The position numbers and the translations under genes were made by a program. Under the pieces are notes generated by a model. That model was not told the DNA's origin. It worked only from the letters and a program-made list of their open reading frames with translations, and made no database searches. Below are positions 25,929 to 33,081 of a stretch of DNA of 33,081 bases, piece after piece; the first letter of the stretch is position 1; each line of letters opens with the position of its first letter. This DNA comes from Promethearchaeota archaeon. GTDB taxonomy: Archaea > Asgardarchaeota > Lokiarchaeia > Sigyniarchaeales > SOKP01. The DNA lies in assembly GCA_016839915.1 (NCBI GenBank), contig JAEOTH010000022.1:1-33081 (forward strand), given 5' to 3'.

Positions 25929-26972
25929 TTATTGTGAATTTTCAAAATGGTCTCTGTATTGCTTATATTCTTTTTCCTTTCTCTTCTTCCTTTCTCTAAT
26001 TAAATCAAGCGGATCCTGATCTTCATCCTTTTGAATCATATATTTTTCATTAAAGCTTTTATCTAATGAAGACTTAAATTTTTTAATTTTTTCAGAAACT
26101 TCATCACTAATTTCAATTGAATTTATTTCAGAAGATTTTTTGGAAACATCAGTTAATTTTTCTCTACTTTTCTTTCGTCTCAACCTTTTAAATTCTCTAT
26201 CTGAGAGTTTCAAATATTCTTCATACGTTTTCTTTTGTTCTTCTTGCTTCTTTATTAATTTTTCTAGTTCTTCTTTCTCTTTTACCTTTCTTATAATTTC
26301 TTTTTTAGTATCTAGCTCTTTTTTTGTTAATTGATTCTCAATAATCTGTAAATACTCATTGAATTCTACATTAGGATTGTCTTTAAAAAACTTTTTATAT
26401 TCATTAATTAAATTTGGATCAATATCCCTAGGAATTCTACTCAATTCGTTCTTAAGTCTTATTTCTAGGAATTCTTGGTAATAAATTCTAACTCTATTTA
26501 TTGATTTTGAAAAAAGAGTGTTATATTTTAAAGAATCCAGAAGTTCTAACCATTGAGGTATTTCAAGTGATGGAAAAAATGATACAAAATCAATTATTTT
26601 ACTAGTTTTTTTCTCTTCAATTAGAAATAATCCTATTTTTTTAGTTAGATCTTCATCAACTTTTATTCTTTTTATATTATTTTTAAAATTCTCTTTATAT
26701 TTTTGAATTAAGTTGTCCTGAAAAACTAAGAATTTACTAAGATTAGTTCTTGAAATTTTATTCAATTTATCATTTAAAGTATTCAACAAATTTTTTATAA
26801 CTTCTATTTGAGTAAGAAAATTCTCATCAAGAGATTCTTTTTCAATTTTTTGGAAGTTCTTTGTAACCTTTTGAGCAGTGTTATTCAAATGATTTAATTC
26901 TACTTGAAGATCTTCAATTGGGTTTGTTAACTCTTTAATTTTTTCCAGATTAAATATTTGACTAGTGCTCAT
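25929..26972 (-). CDS. Coiled-coil protein of unknown function
   Basis: This 347-residue protein is rich in Lys/Glu, with coiled-coil propensity at about 15-60 (PIEDLQVELNHLNNTAQKVT) and 225-275 (KKEIIRKVKEKEELEKLIKK). A globular stretch around 110-190 contains IDFVSFFPSLEIPQWLELLD. The C-terminus is very charged (RERKKRKEKEYKQYRDHFEN). It could fill a kleisin or linker role next to the SMC-like and ScpB-like proteins, but no kleisin signature is visible. It is in the same reading frame as the following SMC-like gene, separated by one TAA stop. ATG AGC ACT is the only clear start, with no good Shine-Dalgarno site. Confidence 0.65.
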   Translation of the reverse strand: MSTSQIFNLEKIKELTNPIEDLQVELNHLNNTAQKVTKNFQKIEKESLDENFLTQIEVIKNLLNTLNDKLNKISRTNLSKFLVFQDNLIQKYKENFKNNIKRIKVDEDLTKKIGLFLIEEKKTSKIIDFVSFFPSLEIPQWLELLDSLKYNTLFSKSINRVRIYYQEFLEIRLKNELSRIPRDIDPNLINEYKKFFKDNPNVEFNEYLQIIENQLTKKELDTKKEIIRKVKEKEELEKLIKKQEEQKKTYEEYLKLSDREFKRLRRKKSREKLTDVSKKSSEINSIEISDEVSEKIKKFKSSLDKSFNEKYMIQKDEDQDPLDLIRERKKRKEKEYKQYRDHFENSQ

Positions 26973-27001
26973 TATGAGTGGTAAAATTTTTTTTATAATA
27001 T

Positions 27002-28114
27002 TTATATTTCAGGAGGCCCAGATGGCAATTTTCTGTTATTTTTTGTATAGGTTTTTGACCGGTTTGGGATTTGTTTTGAAGCACTTAAAATGTCTTGTCT
27101 TTCAACGTGAATAGCAGTACCACCTACTAATTTTAAAGAATTATAAAAATTGTCATAAGTTAATAATCCTGTGTTGATTGACTTCAATAAAGCAACTCTC
27201 GTGCCTCTTTCAATATCTGATCCAGAATAACCAATTGTTAATTCTAAAAGCCCAGTAGATTTACTTTTTTTTCTATACTCTTGCCAAAAAAGACCATTTT
27301 CAAATTCAGAAACAAACCGTCCTAACTTAGCTTGTAACTCTTTTGATACTTTTTGAACTTCTTTATATTCAATGGCTAAATTTGAATTAATCGAGTCATC
27401 CACACCGATTTTAGCGTTTTTTACTTTACTGATAAAGGATTCAATGATCTTTTTCCTTAAATGAAAATCAGGAAAATCAAATTTGAAGTGAAATGTAAAA
27501 CGACGCCATATTGCTGAATCCAATTGATGCTGATGATTTGTAGCTCCGAAAATAGCAAGAGGAACCCCTTCATAATTAATTCTATCAATTACTTGAAGAA
27601 AAGAAATAACGGCTCGTTTTATTTCTCCTACTTCATGAATATTGGATCTTTCAGAGCCAATAGCATCAATTTCATCAAAAAATAGAACAAAGGCACCTCT
27701 ATCTTTAGAAATTTCAGCAGCTAGTTCAACGACACCACGTATATTTTTAATGGTATCTCCCAACAGAGGTGAAACAAGTCTATCAGATTCTACAACACAT
27801 ATTGGGATATTAAACTTCTTAGCAAATCCTCTTGTTAAGGAAGTTTTTCCTGTCCCCGGAGGACCATAAAGAAGAACTGTTAGATTAGGGGCTAATTTTG
27901 TATTTTTTAAATTTTCAGTAAATTCATTATATTTTTTTAAAGCCTTAAAAAAATCATCCAAAATTTCTTTTTTAATTTCATTTCCTAAAATATCATCAAT
28001 AGACTCTTTAATATCTGAAGGAAAATAGATCGCTCCATATTTTCCAATGCGTTCTTTGATGATATCGTCAGTATATATTAATTTATCCTCCTTTTCATCG
28101 TTAGATTTAGGCAT
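27002..28114 (-). CDS. AAA+ ATPase, classic AAA clade
   Basis: Motifs, in residues counted from the upstream TTG 28123: Walker A GPPGTGKT (87-94), Walker B VLFFDEIDAIG with Asp150 and Glu151, sensor-1 Asn196 in GATNH, arginine fingers in AIWRRF (Arg207, Arg208), and sensor-2-like GYSGSDIERGTRVA. This is the classic AAA group (spastin, Vps4 and FtsH relatives), whose rings thread or remodel proteins. The N-terminal ~75 residues are short and helical and the C-terminus is basic, with no protease or MIT domain. I prefer ATG 28112-28114 to the TTG three codons earlier. It is the only intact ATPase in the block and may supply energy to the complex. Confidence 0.92.
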   Translation of the reverse strand: MPKSNDEKEDKLIYTDDIIKERIGKYGAIYFPSDIKESIDDILGNEIKKEILDDFFKALKKYNEFTENLKNTKLAPNLTVLLYGPPGTGKTSLTRGFAKKFNIPICVVESDRLVSPLLGDTIKNIRGVVELAAEISKDRGAFVLFFDEIDAIGSERSNIHEVGEIKRAVISFLQVIDRINYEGVPLAIFGATNHQHQLDSAIWRRFTFHFKFDFPDFHLRKKIIESFISKVKNAKIGVDDSINSNLAIEYKEVQKVSKELQAKLGRFVSEFENGLFWQEYRKKSKSTGLLELTIGYSGSDIERGTRVALLKSINTGLLTYDNFYNSLKLVGGTAIHVERQDILSASKQIPNRSKTYTKNNRKLPSGPPEI

Positions 28115-28141
28115 ATTTTTCAACTCTACTTTTTAAAATTT

Positions 28142-29449
28142 TTATGTATTTTTACTTTTGTTTTGAAATTTCTCGCAATAAAGCGCGATTTCATTAATAA
28201 ATTCTTTAAGATTATCAATTTGAGATCCTATAAAATTGAAAATTTCCTTTCGATATTGAATTGAATCTCTAATTTTCATCTTGTCTAATCCCAAATAATT
28301 TGGAAAGCATATTAATTTCATTAAATATGGAAGTACTTTTTCATTTGTTTGCAGATCTTCAAATATTGTATAAAATATATTTTCATCGGATAATTTCCAT
28401 TTTAAAATACCCATATATATAAGAAATGCAAAATTCATAGAAATCCAATTTACTAATTCTTTTGATAAAAAGCCCCGTCTCTGGGAAACAAAAGCTAGAT
28501 AATATAAAACTAGTGTTTCATTACTAAATTGGGGATACAACCGTATAGTTCCATCTGATTGTTTATTATCTCTTAAAAAATTATGTTCTAATAAAATATC
28601 CACAAATTCTTCTTGAGGTGCTAGAAAGATCTCATCAATTAGACGTAAACCTATACGTTCAGCAATTTTTTCTACTGCTTCTTCTTCTGCATTCGCAATC
28701 GAGTCAATGTAGGGTAAGAAAACATCATTTTTTAAAATCATTGGAATTTCATAATTCTCTCTTTCTGGGAATTCCCCAAAATTTGGATCCAAATTATAGA
28801 GTGAAGTAATTGTGTTTATTATCTGATACACTTTTGGAGACATACAAGGAACTTCAAAGTAATCTGGATTTTCTAAGTTTTCTCTATAATAGGTATGGGG
28901 TTGTAACAAATGTCTTTGACATTCATAGAAATCCGTGGAATGATGAAGTAATTTATTATATATGATCCTAAAAGTACTTCCTCTTGGAAACAGTTTATCT
29001 TCAATAAATTTAACTAATTGATGTAAATACGTATTTTCTAAATTTGTTTCATCAGGATTAGTGATATGACGTAATAAATTCAATGAAGCAACGGATTCAT
29101 GAAGAAATTCTACAATATAATCTTTAATATCTATAATAGGGATACTTTCTCGGTATTTAACAATAAAATTTTTTATTATTTCATAAATATTAGATCTATA
29201 CATCGCAGAAAATTCTGATAGAGCTCTAACTTTCCGAATATTTCTTTTTTCTTCTTCTTGACGTATTTTATCTAAGATTTCTGTATCCAGTAATAAATCT
29301 GCGTCTAAATTAATTATTATTCTTCTTGTTTCCCTAAGAATTGGACGCATATGACTTAAAAATGTTAAATATCTGGGCAGGATATCTGTCCATTTCTCTC
29401 TTTTTCTCCCAGGTTTTACTGTTCTAGCAGATTTTTTCTTATAACTCAT
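28142..29449 (-). CDS. Conserved hypothetical, helical protein of the AAA/SMC-like block
   Basis: A 435-residue, largely helical protein that I do not recognise. It opens with a basic stretch (MSYKKKSARTVKPGRKREKW) and has scattered Tyr/Phe-rich helices (LVLYYLAFVSQRRGFLSKEL). There is no signal peptide, metal motif or ATPase motif. The start ATG follows GAGGGAT about 4 nt upstream. It is 18 nt upstream of the AAA+ gene and so co-transcribed with it. An adaptor or scaffold role is guessed from context only. Confidence 0.6.
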   Translation of the reverse strand: MSYKKKSARTVKPGRKREKWTDILPRYLTFLSHMRPILRETRRIIINLDADLLLDTEILDKIRQEEEKRNIRKVRALSEFSAMYRSNIYEIIKNFIVKYRESIPIIDIKDYIVEFLHESVASLNLLRHITNPDETNLENTYLHQLVKFIEDKLFPRGSTFRIIYNKLLHHSTDFYECQRHLLQPHTYYRENLENPDYFEVPCMSPKVYQIINTITSLYNLDPNFGEFPERENYEIPMILKNDVFLPYIDSIANAEEEAVEKIAERIGLRLIDEIFLAPQEEFVDILLEHNFLRDNKQSDGTIRLYPQFSNETLVLYYLAFVSQRRGFLSKELVNWISMNFAFLIYMGILKWKLSDENIFYTIFEDLQTNEKVLPYLMKLICFPNYLGLDKMKIRDSIQYRKEIFNFIGSQIDNLKEFINEIALYCEKFQNKSKNT

Positions 29450-29472
29450 TATAATCCCTCTAAAGTACTATT

Positions 29473-30612
29473 TTATTCTTCACCATACCCTACCAATATT
29501 TCAGTAAAGATGTTAGAAATCTCAATGAATATAGGTACTTCAACTCGGCATAAATTCCCTAATATCCATTTGTTAACATCCTTAAGAAGGAATCTTATTT
29601 GATTATGAATTTTTTTGTTAATTTCTGAATTAATTATTTTAGATAACCACAGCCCCCCTCCTATTCTATAAGCCACAATTTTGATAAGCGGTTCGAACAA
29701 AGGTTCTAAAATTTGTTTCGTCATCCAAGATTTTGGAATAACACTCATATTTTTTTCATTAAAATTTGGATTATTTAAAATGGGATTTGTTTCATCTACA
29801 CTTAATTTTGGCATAAAGCTAAGTAATAAAACTAGAGCGAATATCGCTGAAACCCCATTAATAGTATAAGAACCACCAATTTTTTCTATATTATCTCTAT
29901 TAATGGCAATATTTGCTAAAAACATGCAAATAAAGACGTTTCTGTCAAACTCTTTTGACACATAGGTATATCCTAGTTCTTCATCAACAACTAAATATTT
30001 TTCCTCAAGAATCTTGATGATTTCATCTTGAAACGTATAGAAGGTATATGTTTTTTCTTCACTCCTTCTTATATCTTTTTCAATTACTAGTTCTTTAGAA
30101 ATTAATCCAAAAAGCTTTGCAAGCTCTTCAAGTTGGTTTTTCACATAATGACGTGGTTTATTTGGATCTCCAAACATGGAAAAAAATTGATGATCTACGA
30201 TATGGAAGTCATTTCGCTTACTAAATGCTTCAACCATTCTGTCTATTATCGGCCCTTGAGTTCCAGATGCAACAGCTTTCGCTTTAGAAGTTACAAATCC
30301 ATTTAACAATTCATTAATGATAAAATCTTGCTCGTGAGTGCGGGATTTCAAAATTTTCTTAAAAGCCTCGGGAAAACTTTTTGTGTTTGGAAAAAAGGCA
30401 TTTTGTATTTTATCATTGATCGATTTTAATAATATATCTCCATTATTTTTCGGAAAATGAAGTTTCATATTGTTTAGTCTTTGTATTAGAGCTTCTTTGG
30501 CCCCTGGTATGTTTTCTACATCTCTTTTCTGTAGTTCTTCTATTGCATTTTCGAGACCTCCTTGAAATTCATTTAATAATCCATTCCAGGTCATATCTTG
30601 AACTTCTGTCAT
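29473..30612 (-). CDS. Hypothetical protein of the AAA/SMC-like block with one hydrophobic helix
   Basis: An unrecognised protein of 379 residues from ATG 30610-30612, with GTG 30621 as the alternative. The first ~130 residues are helical. A winged-helix-like patch (ELVIEKDIRRSEEKTYTF then IIKILEEKYLVVDEELGYTY) lies around 175-220. A hydrophobic stretch, VSAIFALVLLLSFMPKL (about 254-270), could be buried or membrane-associated. No catalytic motif was found. It is 23 nt from the next gene in the block. Confidence 0.6.
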   Translation of the reverse strand: MTEVQDMTWNGLLNEFQGGLENAIEELQKRDVENIPGAKEALIQRLNNMKLHFPKNNGDILLKSINDKIQNAFFPNTKSFPEAFKKILKSRTHEQDFIINELLNGFVTSKAKAVASGTQGPIIDRMVEAFSKRNDFHIVDHQFFSMFGDPNKPRHYVKNQLEELAKLFGLISKELVIEKDIRRSEEKTYTFYTFQDEIIKILEEKYLVVDEELGYTYVSKEFDRNVFICMFLANIAINRDNIEKIGGSYTINGVSAIFALVLLLSFMPKLSVDETNPILNNPNFNEKNMSVIPKSWMTKQILEPLFEPLIKIVAYRIGGGLWLSKIINSEINKKIHNQIRFLLKDVNKWILGNLCRVEVPIFIEISNIFTEILVGYGEE

Positions 30613-30637
30613 ATTTTTCACGTTTAGTCTAATTCTT

Positions 30638-31606
30638 TTAACTAACCTTAGTCCATTTTAATTCAGTTGATATATTTTTTAAAGCATTGATTAGAGGTTT
30701 AACTAGCTTTTTGTCATAAATATTGGGAGAGGAAATCCCTTTCTGGGCTTTCCAACCCATTTGAACACTATTTCCCATTTCTCTTTGTCCATATTTTAAA
30801 ATATTACTCAAATCTCGAGCCCAGCTATAGAACCTTAACCATTTTTTATTGGGATTATCTTTTGAATAAATTACAACCACTGCTTTCCACTCACCCATCA
30901 ACCATTTAAGAGTTATACCACTCACAGGTAAATAAAAATTTATCGGAAAATTCGCATGAAAACTCAGATCTAGATCTTTTGGGAGGATATTGAATATAGG
31001 TTGGTTATAACCCTCTAATACAACTATCTCCCCACAATGTTGGCATTCATAATGGGATTTCATTTTATCCATTTTTTTTTGACATTTAGGACAAGTTCTA
31101 TTTTCTATAATCCTATATTTTATAATCTCCAACTTTTTTTCTTTTTCTAAGTCTTCTTTTGTTTTTTGTTTACTTCTTCCGAATTTTCCACTCCATGTCC
31201 ATATATCATCAAAAGATTCATCTACTTTTTCTAAAGCTACAATAAGATTATTTAAAACATAATTATCATAGATCTTAAACATCCCTGCATGCTGATAATT
31301 TTTCCACCAAGATAACCTTACGTATTTCTCTTCTTTTAAATAAGCACTTCGGCAAATTAATGCTGCGAATAACCGATTATCAGTTTTATTTATTGTGATG
31401 CCTTTTTCGCAAATTTCATATTGTTTATTCAAACTCGCATTTTTGTGAAAATATTCACCATCTTGAAAAACTCCTTCTTCAATTTGCTTTTTTTCTTTTG
31501 CTTCAGCTTCTTTATCTCTTTGTTTGATTATTTTTTTACATTGAGGACATTGAAAAATGCCTGCTACTAAGGATTCCATCTCAAGATCACATGCAGGACA
31601 TTTCAT
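30638..31606 (-). CDS. Double zinc-ribbon protein of the AAA/SMC-like block
   Basis: A 322-residue protein with two zinc ribbons: Cys3, Cys6, Cys20, Cys23 at the N-terminus and Cys172, Cys175, Cys188, Cys191 in the middle. Between and after them are Trp/Tyr-rich domains (SWWKNYQHAGMFKIYDNYVL; GITLKWLMGEWKAVVVIYS). The start lies 2 nt after the preceding stop, with a GTGATGAT-like Shine-Dalgarno site inside that gene. Paired ribbons often bind nucleic acid or protein partners. I do not recognise the family. Confidence 0.7.
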   Translation of the reverse strand: MKCPACDLEMESLVAGIFQCPQCKKIIKQRDKEAEAKEKKQIEEGVFQDGEYFHKNASLNKQYEICEKGITINKTDNRLFAALICRSAYLKEEKYVRLSWWKNYQHAGMFKIYDNYVLNNLIVALEKVDESFDDIWTWSGKFGRSKQKTKEDLEKEKKLEIIKYRIIENRTCPKCQKKMDKMKSHYECQHCGEIVVLEGYNQPIFNILPKDLDLSFHANFPINFYLPVSGITLKWLMGEWKAVVVIYSKDNPNKKWLRFYSWARDLSNILKYGQREMGNSVQMGWKAQKGISSPNIYDKKLVKPLINALKNISTELKWTKVS

Positions 31607-31608
31607 TT

Positions 31609-32709
31609 CTAATCATCACTACTCATTAATATTAGTCTTTCATAATCCAAATTTAATAATTTTAATTCTTTCTCTGAAATCTCACTAATTTGTTCATTCA
31701 CTTTAACTAATTCTTTTCTTAATTCAATTAATGAGTTTTGAATATTGTTTACAATCCCCCCCTCGTTATATGAGATTTTTTCAATAAAATCTAAATAACT
31801 ATATTTTTTTTCCTTGCCAGAATAATTATTTTTCAAATCTTTCAATTTTGAATCAATTTCTTCGAGATAGTTCCGATTTTTTAAAAATGATAATAATTGA
31901 GATTTCCACTTTTTAAAAATGTCATCATTTTCATTTATTTTATCAAAATTAAACTTATCTGACAGTTCCACTTTCTCATCTTTAAGATATTGTATTATAT
32001 CTTTATTTTCTTCTATTGCCTTATTAATTTTTTTTATAAGTAGTTTAGTATTCAATGCAGGATCCAAAATTTTAATAAAATTATTAATTTTAGCTTGAAT
32101 TTCTTTAAACCTTTGATAAAAACCTTCAATTGTCACTTCAATTTTAATTGTCTGATAAATATTCCCGTATTGATCTAATATATAATAAAAATCATCTGGT
32201 AATGTATAATCATGTTCACCAATGGCAATAATTAAAGAGTGAATTACATTACTTTTCTCACATCGCACCCCTAATAGCCTAGTGAGAGCTAAATTGAAAT
32301 TTCTTCTAGATATAAATTTAAATTTCTTATTTATAATTAAAAATAGAATATCATCGGGGATAGAAATTGTATCATTTTCAACAGTTATAGTTTCTTCTCC
32401 TAATTTTATAATGAAATCATCATCTTTCTGTTTAAACTCTCTAATACTGCGAATATTTTTAACTAAACCTAAATCTATATAAATATCAATAAATTCTTCA
32501 TCCCAAAAATTTACAACGTTGCTCTTATAAATTTCATCTAGCATTAATACTCTCTCATAGGATTCAATAAGACTATTGTTAGATAAATCTTTAAATAAAT
32601 CATTTCTGATAATATATAAGAAAAGAATTATATATTTCATATCCAAATTATCAAGAGTGTTCTCGATCAAGTTTTTATCATGTTCCAAAGTTAAATTTAT
32701 ATGTTCCAT
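31609..32709 (-). CDS. Hypothetical coiled-coil protein, first gene of the AAA/SMC-like block
   Basis: A protein of about 366 residues from ATG 32707-32709; TTG 32715 is the alternative start. The N-terminal ~190 residues are globular and alpha/beta. The remainder is dominated by coiled-coil helices (IQNSLIELRKELVKVNEQIS, EISEKELKLLNLDYERLI). I do not recognise it. As the first gene it sets the block's promoter within 32716-32880, an AT-rich stretch shared with the divergent elf1 gene. An SMC-block subunit is inferred from context. Confidence 0.6.
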   Translation of the reverse strand: MEHINLTLEHDKNLIENTLDNLDMKYIILFLYIIRNDLFKDLSNNSLIESYERVLMLDEIYKSNVVNFWDEEFIDIYIDLGLVKNIRSIREFKQKDDDFIIKLGEETITVENDTISIPDDILFLIINKKFKFISRRNFNLALTRLLGVRCEKSNVIHSLIIAIGEHDYTLPDDFYYILDQYGNIYQTIKIEVTIEGFYQRFKEIQAKINNFIKILDPALNTKLLIKKINKAIEENKDIIQYLKDEKVELSDKFNFDKINENDDIFKKWKSQLLSFLKNRNYLEEIDSKLKDLKNNYSGKEKKYSYLDFIEKISYNEGGIVNNIQNSLIELRKELVKVNEQISEISEKELKLLNLDYERLILMSSDD

Positions 32710-32880
32710 GCCCAAAATCCACTCATTTTTTTTAATTTGCTAAAACTATTCAGTGAAAAAGAGTAATTGAAGGAATTAACCATTCCTAAAAAATTTTACT
32801 AAAATCTATTAACACTTTTAACATAAAAGCAAAAATATTTTAGCGTCTCTTTTCTTTATTCTAAATGAATATTGATTAAA

Positions 32881-32890
32881 TTTATATAAT
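32881..32890 (+). promoter_or_regulatory. TATA box of elf1
   Basis: TTTATATAAT lies 27 nt ahead of the elf1 ATG and is identical to the SAM synthetase box. An AGGAGAG site at 32895-32901 also precedes the ATG, so the transcript may be leaderless or use that site from an upstream start. Confidence 0.6.
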
Positions 32891-32907
32891 ATTTAGGAGA
32901 GATACCT

Positions 32908-33081
32908 ATGGGAAGAAGAAAACGTAAACAAGTTGCTCCAAAACGGGTTAAAAGAGTACCTAAAATTTTCACCTGCCCAGAATGAGTAGATCGAATTCCG
33001 GTCTTTCCTTGAATGCGGTGAAAAAAGCGTAAAGGTGACAGATCTTAAAAAGAAAGGTGCATTTGCCACTGTCAAATGCGG
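32908..33081 (+). CDS. elf1: Transcription elongation factor Elf1-like zinc-ribbon protein, split by a 31-nt putative BHB intron (3' end cut)
   Basis: Elf1 is a small zinc-ribbon elongation factor with a basic N-terminus. The frame opens MGRRKRKQVAPKRVKRVPK, IFTCPE, then hits TGA. From 33014, in another frame, the coding continues C-G-E-K-S-V-K-V-T-D-L-K-K-K-G-A-F-A-T-V-K-C-G to the window edge. Removing 32983-33013 (31 nt) joins GAA to TGC and rebuilds the CPECG half-site exactly, followed by the second CG half-site. Without splicing there are three stop codons within about 45 nt. The gene is divergent from the AAA/SMC-like block and has a strong TATA box. A sequencing or assembly error would not be expected to produce a folded, splice-competent insertion. 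Confidence 0.85.
32983..33013 (+). other. Putative archaeal mRNA intron (bulge-helix-bulge) in elf1
   Basis: The fold reads as follows. Outer exon helix: 32966-32976 with 33015-33024 (UUUUCACC with GGUGAAAA plus GC with GC; one bulged U at 32974). Central helix: CCAG (32977-32980) with CUUG (33008-33011), three of four pairs. Bulges: AAU (32981-32983) and AAU (33012-33014), 3 nt each. Inner hairpin: 32984-32993 with 32999-33007, nine pairs, a bulged U and a 5-nt loop. Cutting after the second nucleotide of each bulge removes exactly 31 nt and restores the frame. The topology (5' strand of the central helix in exon 1, 3' strand in the intron) is that of tRNA intron substrates. Confidence 0.8.

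Noticed and set aside
25914-25972. A third intron joining the coiled-coil gene (25929-26972) to the SMC-like gene across the in-frame TAA.
   Set aside because: An imperfect exon-like helix (TTTTGAA/TTCAAAA) surrounds the stop, but I could not place a central helix and bulges with proper spacing, and a Shine-Dalgarno site plus ATT explains separate translation.
32980-33013. Programmed ribosome bypassing in elf1 (GAA take-off followed by TGA, hairpin, GAA landing), as in phage T4 gene 60.
   Set aside because: It fits elf1 taken alone, but the rnhB insertion has no matching take-off and landing codons, while the BHB splicing model explains both. I keep it only as an alternative for elf1.
32983-33013. 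Assembly error or small transposed sequence with a GAATG target duplication.
   Set aside because: The insertion and both exon flanks fold into a splice-competent structure that predicts the exact boundaries, and a second case occurs in rnhB. Read-level checking is still needed.
32893-33075. A 60-residue minus-strand reading frame opposite elf1.
   Set aside because: It is a shadow of the elf1 coding sequence; the plus strand has the TATA box and recognisable Elf1 residues.
1-33081. CRISPR arrays, insertion sequences, tRNA or rRNA genes.
   Set aside because: I saw no regularly spaced repeats, no transposase, and no GC-rich cloverleaf or rRNA-like stretch in the intergenic regions.

Overview
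This is about 33 kb of AT-rich DNA from an archaeon. The evidence is GatDE (the archaeal tRNA-Gln amidotransferase), Nop5 with fibrillarin, archaeal-type methionine adenosyltransferase, an SmAP3-like Sm protein, Elf1 and archaeal Elp3. TATA boxes sit 27-30 nt ahead of starts, and internal operon genes use GGAGGTG-type Shine-Dalgarno sites. AN1 zinc fingers fused to membrane proteases, together with many large hypotheticals, suggest an Asgard-like lineage, but that is inference. I saw no tRNA, rRNA, CRISPR array or insertion sequence.

Layout. 1-3275 (minus): gatE-gatD. 3520-6059 (minus): two tandem paralogues with ribbon-helix-helix N-termini. 6238-7893 (minus): elp3, divergent from a SWIM-TIR protein (7953-9359). 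9361-11131 (minus): pyrD-pyrK. 11210-13131 (plus): nop5-fibrillarin, converging on RNase HII (13115-13804, minus), which follows a helix-turn-helix regulator. 14922-15506 (minus): an XRE-CBS regulator divergent from S-adenosylmethionine synthetase (15697-16941). 17062-20251: small zinc-ribbon proteins and two overlapping genes carrying three membrane/left-handed-beta-helix modules. 20443-22543 (plus): two AN1-finger membrane proteins, one an S2P-type protease and one a rhomboid-like protein lacking catalytic residues. 22644-23771 (plus): HypB-like GTPase and an SmAP3-like protein. 23796-32709 (minus): a nearly uninterrupted eight-gene block of unknown function. 32908-33081 (plus): the start of elf1.

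Two results stand out. First, both elf1 and rnhB are interrupted inside invariant motifs (CPxCG and DEAGRG) by 30-31 nt carrying in-frame stops. Each insertion folds with its flanks into a bulge-helix-bulge-like RNA. Cutting after the second bulge nucleotide on each side, the normal rule for the tRNA-splicing endonuclease, restores the exact conserved reading frame in both genes. They look like two tiny archaeal mRNA introns within one window.

Second, the eight-gene block combines an AAA+ ATPase, an SMC/Rad50-shaped protein whose head has lost its ATP-binding residues and which appears to start at AUU, a ScpB/KITE-like tandem winged-helix protein, more coiled-coil proteins and a zinc-ribbon protein. 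It may be an undescribed SMC-like complex powered by a separate AAA+ motor. That function is inference; the gene order and motifs are directly visible.
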